Assembly: GCA_020846375.1 (NCBI GenBank)
Contig: JADLDZ010000039.1
Coordinates: 1 to 5,504 of the forward strand
Reading direction: 5' to 3'
Origin: Nitrospirales bacterium
GTDB taxonomy: Bacteria; Nitrospirota; Thermodesulfovibrionia; Thermodesulfovibrionales; Dissulfurispiraceae
Length of the DNA: 5,504 nucleotides
Both the position numbers and the translations under genes were made by a program. The notes below the pieces were generated by a model. The model did no database searches and had not been told where the DNA came from. It saw nothing but the letters and a program-made list of their open reading frames with translations. Shown one piece after another: positions 1 to 4,784 of this stretch (the stretch's first letter is position 1; each line of letters begins with the position of its first letter).

Positions 1-985
1 CCAGAACCCGCGCCAATTCCTCATTCCCGAGTGCCGACATCTTCTGCGACCATTCCCGGTAGGTGTCGGCGTGCTCGTCATTGTGCTCCTGCCAGTGGTG
101 GAGCAGATGCTTCAGTTTCGCCAGGTCACTCATGTCCTTTTCCTCCTTCATATCCGGTGCATGTACATGTACACTATTATACCGTTCGTGCCGGTGGAAC
201 GGGAAATGAGAGTGCAGGTGCCGGTGCGCCGTCTTGCCGTGGAAATGGATATGCTCATGGATGAGGTTCACCCGCAGTAGCAGTTCCTCATCCTCCAGGA
301 CCTCGTCCGCACTCCCCGTCTTTTCCAGCCGGTGCTCTTCGGAGAGGACAGCGACACGGGCATGCAATTCTCCGACGAGGGAGAGGTCATGGGTTGCAAT
401 GACAACAGTTTTTCCCGCCTCATTAAGAGCCATAAGCAGCTCCACTAGAAAGCACTGCGTCCTCGGATCGAGACCGTTCGTGGGCTCATCGAAGAGGAGC
501 ACCTCGGGATTCATGGTCAGCACCGAGCCGATGGCCACTCTTTTCTTTTCCCCTCCCGAAAGCATATATGGTGGCCGGTCCTTCAGATTCTCGATGTTGA
601 GCATCCGCATCACCGCAAAGGCCCTTTCCCTGGCCTCCTCCTCCGCCATGGAGAGCTGTTGGGGGCCATACAACAATTCGTCCAGCACCGTGGGGCAGAA
701 GAGCTGTACGTCCGAATCCTGGAAGACATATCCCACCCTCCCCCGGAAGAAGCGCAGGAACCCCTTTTCGCGCAATGATCTCTCCGAAACCTCCTGTCCC
801 CTGAAAGAAACAGCGCCTTCATCGGGAAAGACGAGCCCCCCCACTACCTGCAGAAGGGTCGATTTTCCACTCCCGTTCGCCCCGATGACCGCGAAACACT
901 CTCCAGCCCCGATACCGAGACTCACGCGATCAAGGGCAGGTATCCTGCCGTAGTAGCGGTAGCTCACTCCCTCTGTCTTTATCAT
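1..985 (-). CDS. cbiO: Nickel/cobalt ECF transporter ATPase CbiO with His-rich C-terminal extension (3' end beyond window)
   Basis: ATP-hydrolysing A component of a group I energy-coupling-factor importer for Ni2+ or Co2+, acting on the cytoplasmic face of the CbiM/CbiQ membrane complex. Reading from ATG 985 the frame stays open to the window edge (328 codons, no stop). Visible motifs: Walker A GANGSGKST at residues 35-43, Q-loop Q89 (YVFQDSDVQLF), signature LSGGEKKR at 142-149, Walker B VLLFDEP at 162-168, switch H199 (ATHDLS). The usual CbiO core would end near residue 240. Here residues 243-275 hold 12 histidines (HEHIHFH, HRHLHSH, FHRH, HVH), followed by a small domain from about residue 285 rich in H, E and W (KLKHLLHHWQEHNDEHADTY). 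A role for the tail in metal binding or delivery is inferred from composition. Start choice: ATG 985 gives the standard MIKTEGVSYRY opening; in-frame GTG 994 and GTG 1000 are possible but leave little room for a ribosome site. It lies 16 nt after the cbiQ stop. Ni versus Co cannot be decided from sequence. Confidence 0.95.
   Translation of the reverse strand, partial: MIKTEGVSYRYYGRIPALDRVSLGIGAGECFAVIGANGSGKSTLLQVVGGLVFPDEGAVSFRGQEVSERSLREKGFLRFFRGRVGYVFQDSDVQLFCPTVLDELLYGPQQLSMAEEEARERAFAVMRMLNIENLKDRPPYMLSGGEKKRVAIGSVLTMNPEVLLFDEPTNGLDPRTQCFLVELLMALNEAGKTVVIATHDLSLVGELHARVAVLSEEHRLEKTGSADEVLEDEELLLRVNLIHEHIHFHGKTAHRHLHSHFPFHRHERYNSVHVHAPDMKEEKDMSDLAKLKHLLHHWQEHNDEHADTYREWSQKMSALGNEELARVL
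131..205 (-). promoter_or_regulatory. Possible internal promoter and ribosome site for a nested small His-rich protein
   Basis: Inside the cbiO tail, the minus strand carries a perfect TATAAT (181-176) with a weak TTCCCG 18 nt upstream (205-200). AAGGAGG (148-142) then sits eight bases before an in-frame ATG (133). Initiation there would release the last domain (MSDLAKLKHLLHHW...) as a separate small protein sharing the CbiO frame. The Shine-Dalgarno and ATG match consensus well; the promoter is weaker because the -35 is poor. The same bases also encode residues of the His linker, so coincidence is possible. Confidence 0.35.
162..173. repeat. Perfect 12-bp palindrome TGTACATGTACA
   Basis: A self-complementary 12-mer lies just downstream of the internal TATAAT on the minus strand. 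It encodes part of the Val-His-Val-His run of CbiO (GTA CAT GTA CAT), so it may be a by-product of that repeat. Its place would also suit an operator for the candidate internal promoter. Confidence 0.4.
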
Positions 986-1001
986 CTCGTCCACCAACAC
1001 C

Positions 1002-1937
1002 TCACAGCAGCAGGAAAAAAATTCCCGCAACGGCAAAAGCCGCTCCGGCCATCCAATCCCGGGAAGAGAGCTTGCGGAACCCGCTGATCCTGACCTCGTC
1101 GGAAAAGCCCCTGCCCAGCATCGCCTTGTATACGTCCTCACATCTCATCTGTGTCTTCCGGAAGAGGAAAGCCATCCTCCCCGCAACCCACTCCCTCCCC
1201 GAAGAGCCTTTCAGTCCCCCGGCGAGCCGGCTCTTTTTCGCACGATACACTTCCTCCACCGTCTGAGCGAAAAGGAAGATATACTTATACGATAACGTAA
1301 GCATAACGATAAAAACATCGGGTACTTTCAGCACCTTGAGCCCTCTGATGATTTCCGGCAGAGGAGTAGTGAACAGCACCAGAAAAGAGAGGGCCAGGGA
1401 ATTGACCACCCGCAGGGTGAGCAGGAGAACACCGCGCATCCCCTCCTCCGTAATCCCGATCTGACGGGGGAGGTGCCAGGAGAGATGATATCCCCCCGCT
1501 TCATATGCCTCCGGGAAAGTAAGGAGAGGGATAATGATTCTCCCCGGCGTGATCACGTTCAGAGAGGAAGGCAGCGCAACAAGAAAGCCGAAAAGAAAGC
1601 CGAAGAAGAATACTCTCCTGCAATACACGGCGAAGGGGACCCTCGTAACGGCTGCCAGCAGGAAGATGAAACCGCCCAGGGCCGTCTCGGCCCCGATCTC
1701 CCTCTTGAGACTAACGACAACGACAAAAGAAAGCAGAAAGAACAGCTTTACCCGTGCATCGATCTTCTGCAGGAGCCCTTCCCGCGAGGCAAGCTCCCAC
1801 TGAACGTATGCGTCGGAAACCACCTTCGCGGCATGCCGTACTCCCCTGTCCACAAAGGAGACTCTGACTTTTCCCCTTCCCTGCTCCGTCGGTTCGGCAG
1901 GAGGACGCAGCAGGAAGGGGGGGATTCTATTTTCCAT
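1002..1937 (-). CDS. cbiQ: Nickel/cobalt ECF transporter transmembrane (T) component CbiQ
   Basis: Integral membrane T component that couples ATP hydrolysis by CbiO to the substrate-binding CbiM. The 311-residue protein has a soluble N-terminus (IPPFLL, then SFVDRGVRHAAKVV and GLLQKIDARVKL, typical of CbiQ openings). Hydrophobic segments lie near residues 64-98, 105-125, 168-190 and 206-224, with a last one at 295-311. The cytoplasmic coupling region is present, with RAKKSR at 232-237 and AMLGRGF at 272-278. These stand where family members carry Ala-Arg-Gly-type motifs; the first is degenerate here (AKK). It is longer than many CbiQ proteins (from memory 225-270 residues), owing to the N-terminal stretch and a loop around 125-165. 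Its ATG lies inside the end of the PDGLE gene (11-nt overlap) without a clear Shine-Dalgarno, which suggests translational coupling. Confidence 0.95.
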   Translation of the reverse strand: MENRIPPFLLRPPAEPTEQGRGKVRVSFVDRGVRHAAKVVSDAYVQWELASREGLLQKIDARVKLFFLLSFVVVVSLKREIGAETALGGFIFLLAAVTRVPFAVYCRRVFFFGFLFGFLVALPSSLNVITPGRIIIPLLTFPEAYEAGGYHLSWHLPRQIGITEEGMRGVLLLTLRVVNSLALSFLVLFTTPLPEIIRGLKVLKVPDVFIVMLTLSYKYIFLFAQTVEEVYRAKKSRLAGGLKGSSGREWVAGRMAFLFRKTQMRCEDVYKAMLGRGFSDEVRISGFRKLSSRDWMAGAAFAVAGIFFLLL

Positions 1938-2262
1938 GACGGCTCAGGAATCTCGCTATGAGGAACACTGCCATTCCAACGAAAAGAATCCCCAGCACTC
2001 CCGAAACGATGTAGGCGAACGACTGGAGGGCGAGCGGAGAGCTTTCCCCGTTAAAGGAATAGTCGGGAAGAGGTGCCTTCCACAGTTCGGCATACTTCTC
2101 CAGCCCCTCCGGTACATACCCGAGCAGCTCTTTCAGGGTATCCGCGCTCCATTCTCCCCAGGCGTCCCCTGCCTTGAACCACAAGGGCAGGAAAATGCCC
2201 AGAGGGGAGAGCAGCGCCATTACAAAGAGCCCCAGGACAAGCTTCTTTTGAAAGGGTGTCAC
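1927..2262 (-). CDS. PDGLE-family small membrane protein, CbiN/NikN-like accessory of the metal transporter
   Basis: 111-residue protein with two membrane segments (about 8-28 and 82-106) and a roughly 55-residue loop presumably outside the membrane. The loop carries YVPEGLEKYAEL (49-60) and PLPDYSF (64-70), matching the pattern of PDGLE-domain proteins. These occur either fused to CbiM/NikM or as separate genes in Ni/Co ECF operons. CbiN/NikN-type partners are known to be needed for transport by CbiM/NikM; that this protein fills that role is inferred from position and topology. The start codon is GTG 2262, one nucleotide after the cbiM stop, with a strong AAGGAGG at 2275-2269 six bases upstream and inside the cbiM coding sequence. 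Its 3' end overlaps the cbiQ start. Confidence 0.85.
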   Translation of the reverse strand: MTPFQKKLVLGLFVMALLSPLGIFLPLWFKAGDAWGEWSADTLKELLGYVPEGLEKYAELWKAPLPDYSFNGESSPLALQSFAYIVSGVLGILFVGMAVFLIARFLSRHGK

Positions 2263-2263
2263 C

Positions 2264-2944
2264 TCATGCCTCCTTCACGGTATACACGATGCCCGGTTCG
2301 TGCTTCAGAAAGTATTTCAAAAGCAGCATCGTCACGACGCCCTCGACAATGCCGAACAGGAGCAGGTGCTCCAGCGCCATGGTGGGAAGCGCAATAGAAA
2401 GAGGATAGGGAGCATACAGCGGCCTGCCGTCCGCCCCGGTGGCAATGAGAGGTTGGATGCCGAACTCCACCGCTGTCACCACGGCAGCCGCAACCAGCCC
2501 CGTGTATCCTGCTAGAAACGCCGCCGGGGAAAGCCTCCTCTCTCCCGTAGCTTTACCCCTGACCAGCCTGAATACCCAATAGGATACAAAGGGCATAACT
2601 ACCGCCATATTGAAGCAATTTGCCCCGATGGCGGTAATCCCCCCGTCCCCGAAGACAATGGCCTGTATGATAAGAACCATTGATACGGCGATCACCGCCG
2701 TCCACGGCCCCAGGAGCAAGGCCGTGATCCCCGCCCCCACTGCATGGCCGGTAGTCCCCCCGGGGATGGGGATGTTCAGCATCTGGATGAGAAAGGAGAA
2801 AGCCGCAGCCATGGCCAGATACGGGGTGGAACGGCTGGACAACTCTCTTTTCATCTTTCGCAAGGCGATGCTCCAGAAGACAAAAGACACCCCGTAGAGG
2901 GGCACATAGGTCTGCGGGCTCAGATATCCATCGGGTACATGCAT
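2264..2944 (-). CDS. cbiM: Nickel/cobalt ECF transporter substrate-binding (S) component CbiM
   Basis: Membrane S component that binds Ni2+ or Co2+ and hands it through the CbiQ/CbiO module. The 226-residue product begins MHVPDGYLSP, the family hallmark. In structurally studied NikM the metal is held by the N-terminal amine, the residue-2 backbone, His2 and His67. Both His2 and His67 (GGTTGHAVGAG, 62-72) are present at those positions. Six or seven hydrophobic segments follow, with the conserved GDGGITAIGANCFNMA at 99-114 and ALPTMALEHLLLFGIVEG at 185-202. I chose ATG 2944 over an upstream in-frame TTG (2989) because the protein must begin Met-His and because AAAGGAG lies six bases upstream. 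First gene of the operon; its leader carries a terminator-like element. Specificity (Ni or Co) is unresolved, and no cobalamin biosynthesis genes are in view to favour Co. Confidence 0.97.
   Translation of the reverse strand: MHVPDGYLSPQTYVPLYGVSFVFWSIALRKMKRELSSRSTPYLAMAAAFSFLIQMLNIPIPGGTTGHAVGAGITALLLGPWTAVIAVSMVLIIQAIVFGDGGITAIGANCFNMAVVMPFVSYWVFRLVRGKATGERRLSPAAFLAGYTGLVAAAVVTAVEFGIQPLIATGADGRPLYAPYPLSIALPTMALEHLLLFGIVEGVVTMLLLKYFLKHEPGIVYTVKEA
2269..2275 (-). promoter_or_regulatory. Ribosome binding site of the PDGLE gene
   Basis: AAGGAGG on the minus strand, six bases before GTG 2262 and inside the last codons of cbiM (Val-Lys-Glu-Ala-stop). It supports a GTG start and coupled translation with cbiM. 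Confidence 0.8.
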
Positions 2945-2950
2945 ACAACG

Positions 2951-2957
2951 CTCCTTT
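2951..2957 (-). promoter_or_regulatory. Ribosome binding site of cbiM
   Basis: AAAGGAG on the minus strand, six bases before ATG 2944. It settles the start at the Met-His codon pair and rejects the longer reading. A run of seven A residues sits just before it. Confidence 0.8.
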
Positions 2958-3048
2958 TTTTCGTAGTAAGACCTGGGCTCTCCCTGCAAGGCCGGAGATC
3001 TGGTTCAGGCATACTGCAGCAAAGCCCGTTCGCAAGCGTCTTTCGAGC

Positions 3049-3102
3049 AAAAAAAAAGCCACGAAAGCGCATCAACCTTCGTGGTTGGGAGCCTTCGTGG
3101 CT
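3049..3102 (-). terminator. Terminator-like leader element of the cbiM operon (candidate attenuator)
   Basis: On the minus strand, AGCCACGAAGGC (3102-3091) pairs with GCUUUCGUGGCU (3068-3057) over 12 bp, with one G-U. The stem runs directly into U residues (U-run 3057-3049). The loop contains a smaller hairpin, CAACC/GGUUG, closing ACGAA (3087-3073). The 5' arm can instead fold on itself as AGCC-ACGAA-GGCU (3102-3090), giving two neighbouring hairpins with identical ACGAA loops. CCACGAAGG occurs twice (3100-3092, 3084-3076) and either copy can pair with CUUUCGUGG (3067-3059). No minus-strand gene lies upstream for it to terminate, since tyrS runs the other way, so it sits in the leader of cbiM. 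The hairpin and U-run are directly visible; the attenuator role is inferred. Confidence 0.7.
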
Positions 3103-3109
3103 TGCCTTT

Positions 3110-3138
3110 ACGTTACCAAAGCAGGTCGTGCTTGTCAA
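3110..3138 (-). promoter_or_regulatory. Predicted sigma-70-type promoter of the cbiM operon
   Basis: Minus-strand TTGACA (3138-3133), 17-nt spacer, TAACGT (3115-3110). The -35 is perfect and the spacing ideal; the -10 matches TATAAT at four of six positions. Predicted start is near 3103, at the very foot of the terminator-like stem. This leaves a leader of about 160 nt before cbiM. Confidence 0.6.
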
Positions 3139-3156
3139 TCATTTTTTCCTTTCTGT

Positions 3157-3186
3157 TTGACCTGGAATACAGCCACCTTTTATTAT
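3157..3186 (+). promoter_or_regulatory. tyrS: Predicted promoter of tyrS
   Basis: TTGACC (3157-3162), 18-nt spacer, TATTAT (3181-3186). The predicted start near 3193-3194 coincides with the tyrS ATG, so the message may have almost no 5' leader. It lies back to back with the cbiM promoter, the two -35 boxes being 18 nt apart. Confidence 0.5.
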
Positions 3187-3193
3187 AGATGCC

Positions 3194-4429
3194 ATGCTTG
3201 CACCGGAAAAACAGCTGGAAATCATACAGAGAGGGGCCGTCGAGGTCATCCTCGAAAAGGAACTCCTTCACAAGCTGGAGAAATCCCTCAAGAAAAACAG
3301 GCCCCTGCGGGTCAAGGCGGGCTTCGACCCCACCGCCCCCGACATCCATCTCGGGCATACCGTGCTCCTCGAGAAGATGCGCCAGTTCCAGGAGCTGGGA
3401 CACGAAATCGTCTTTCTCATCGGCGATTTCACCGGGATGATCGGCGACCCCACCGGAAAGTCCGAAACGAGAAAGCCCCTGACCCGCGGGGACGTGCTGA
3501 AAAATGCCGAAACCTACAAGGAACAGGTATTCAAAATCCTCGATCCCGAAAAGACTGTAATCCGGTTCAACAGCGAGTGGCTCATGAACATGACCGCCAT
3601 GGAGATCGTGAAGCTCCAGGCGAAACAGACGGTGGCCCGGATGCTCGAGCGGGAGGATTTCAAACAGCGCTTCACCAGCCGGAGCCCCATCGGGATTCAC
3701 GAATTCATGTACCCCCTCCTGCAGGGATACGATTCCGTCGCCCTCAGGGCGGATGTGGAGCTGGGGGGAACCGACCAGAGGTTCAATCTCCTGATGGGCA
3801 GGGAGCTGCAGCAGGAATACGGGCAGTCCCCGCAGGCACTCGTGATCATGCCCCTCCTGGAGGGCCTCGACGGAGTGAAGAAGATGTCCAAGAGCCTGGG
3901 CAACTACGTGGGGATTTTCGATCCGCCCCGGGAGATGTACGGCAAGCTCATGTCGATCAGCGACGGGTTGATGCTCAAGTATTACGAGCTTCTGAGCCAT
4001 ATCGGCAATGAGGATCTGGCGGCCCACAAGGAGGGATTGAAGACGGGGGCGGTTCATCCCAAGAAGGCCAAGGAAAACCTCGCCATGGAGTTGGTGGAAC
4101 GATATTGGGGCCGGGACGCCTCCCTCCATGCCCGGGAGGAGTTCGAAAATATATTCAGGCAGAAGGGCCTGCCCGACGAGATCCCGGTGGTGGAGATGAA
4201 GTGGGAGGAGGATCCGATGTGGCTCCCCCAGATCATGAAGACCTCGGGGCTGACCGCAAGCACCGGCGAGGCGATGCGGCTGATCAGGCAGGGGGGAGTG
4301 AGCGTGGACGAAGAGAAAGTCACCGACCCGAACAGGAAGCTTGCAAAAGGTTCCTACCTGATCAAAGCGGGGAAGAGGAGGTTCCTGAAGGTGGTATCCC
4401 TGCAGGGGCAGGATGACTGCACCTCCTAA
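3194..4429 (+). CDS. tyrS: Tyrosyl-tRNA synthetase, KMSKS (TyrZ-like) type
   Basis: Class I aminoacyl-tRNA synthetase that charges tRNA(Tyr) with tyrosine in the cytoplasm. The 411-residue protein opens with a typical TyrRS N-terminus (QLEIIQRGAVEVI, 7-19). It carries GFDPTAPDIHLGHT (43-56) with the HIGH-type motif HLGH at 52-55, and GDFTGMIGDPTGK (77-89). YPLLQGYDS (173-181) and VELGGTDQRFNLLMGR (188-203) form the tyrosine/adenylate pocket, and the signature loop is KMSKS (230-234). An S4-like RNA-binding domain occupies roughly 345-400. Length and KMSKS fit the TyrZ-like branch rather than the KFGKS-type TyrS branch. ATG 3194 gives the family-length N-terminus, but I see no Shine-Dalgarno upstream; an out-of-frame ATG at 3189 is ignored. 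No T-box leader is visible. The stop codon overlaps that of the convergent cupin gene. Confidence 0.98.
   Translation: MLAPEKQLEIIQRGAVEVILEKELLHKLEKSLKKNRPLRVKAGFDPTAPDIHLGHTVLLEKMRQFQELGHEIVFLIGDFTGMIGDPTGKSETRKPLTRGDVLKNAETYKEQVFKILDPEKTVIRFNSEWLMNMTAMEIVKLQAKQTVARMLEREDFKQRFTSRSPIGIHEFMYPLLQGYDSVALRADVELGGTDQRFNLLMGRELQQEYGQSPQALVIMPLLEGLDGVKKMSKSLGNYVGIFDPPREMYGKLMSISDGLMLKYYELLSHIGNEDLAAHKEGLKTGAVHPKKAKENLAMELVERYWGRDASLHAREEFENIFRQKGLPDEIPVVEMKWEEDPMWLPQIMKTSGLTASTGEAMRLIRQGGVSVDEEKVTDPNRKLAKGSYLIKAGKRRFLKVVSLQGQDDCTS
4389..4424. other. Imperfect hairpin at the tyrS 3' end
   Basis: AGGTG (4389-4393) pairs with CACCT (4420-4424), and ATC plus CTGC (4396-4403, one bulged C) pairs with GCAGGAT (4408-4414) around an AGGG loop. 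It lies wholly inside the last codons of tyrS. It has no U-run on either strand, so it is not a standard intrinsic terminator. It is the only candidate stop structure I see between the convergent tyrS and cupin genes. Confidence 0.3.
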
Positions 4430-4764
4430 TGGTGGTGCCCCTCTCCCGCATGTCCGCCTGCAATGATGTAAACAGCCTCCTGGGGACCTTTGTTCTCCAG
4501 GTAACAGGCGTCCTCGCCGGCAAAATGGAAAGCCGAGCCTTCGCGCAGCACCCCTGAGAACATTCCCGTCACTTCCAGGTCTCCCTTCACCGCAATGAGG
4601 ATCTCCTCATGTCCCTTTCCGGGCCGTACCACCCTTTCCCTCTCTCCCGGCTTCAGGATGCCATAGAGCATATAGCAGGCGTGGCTGCCGGTCTCCCGCG
4701 AGCCGACGATAGCCTCACCACCTTCCACCCCTCGTGCCCTCTCTTTCATTTCGAAGATCTTCAT
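4426..4764 (-). CDS. Small cupin-fold-like protein with His-rich C-terminus, function unknown
   Basis: 112-residue soluble protein; no signal peptide or membrane segment. The middle resembles a single cupin barrel: PGKGHEEILIAVKGDLEV (48-65) looks like cupin motif 1, and EGSAFHFAGEDACYLENKG (75-93) like motif 2. The match is imperfect. Motif 1 keeps H52 and nearby E53/E54, while the usual second-motif His is Cys87 (ACYLEN). The protein ends GGHAGEGHHH, so extra metal ligands could come from the tail. Substrate and reaction are unknown. The gene starts 20 nt after argJ on the same strand and is probably co-transcribed with it. A link to arginine synthesis is not implied by its sequence. A weak purine-rich ribosome site (GGGAAGAG) precedes ATG 4764. 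Its stop overlaps the end of tyrS by 4 nt. Confidence 0.75.
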   Translation of the reverse strand: MKIFEMKERARGVEGGEAIVGSRETGSHACYMLYGILKPGERERVVRPGKGHEEILIAVKGDLEVTGMFSGVLREGSAFHFAGEDACYLENKGPQEAVYIIAGGHAGEGHHH

Positions 4765-4784
4765 CCTGCAGTCTCTTCCCTTTC

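Noticed and set aside
234..953. Long plus-strand open frame (239 codons)
   Set aside because: It lies antisense to cbiO, whose minus-strand frame contains all ABC ATPase motifs; the plus-strand product is Ser/Arg/Pro-rich with no recognisable domain.
2945..2989. N-terminal extension of CbiM from TTG 2989
   Set aside because: It would bury the Met-His metal-binding terminus and ignore the AAAGGAG placed for ATG 2944.
3036..3068. CUUUCG...CGAAAG pairing across the U-run as an antiterminator
   Set aside because: The second arm is transcribed only after the U-run, too late to prevent intrinsic termination in the normal way; it may only affect the fold of read-through RNA.
3049..3110. Guanidine-II (mini-ykkC) riboswitch
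   Set aside because: Two hairpins with ACGA-containing loops recall that class, but its loops are ACGR tetraloops, whereas these are five-base ACGAA loops, and the target gene is not a usual member. A covariance search would settle it.
2945..3110. NiCo or cobalamin riboswitch
   Set aside because: I find no B12 box and none of the multi-helix junction expected of either class; the structured part is only about 50 nt.
3103..3140. NikR-type operator near the cbiM promoter
   Set aside because: No convincing long-spaced inverted repeat (such as GTATGA...TCATAC) is visible around the -35/-10 boxes.
3113..4129. Minus-strand open frame of 338 codons opposite tyrS
   Set aside because: Shadow of the tyrS codons; the plus-strand product is an unmistakable TyrRS and the antisense product resembles nothing.
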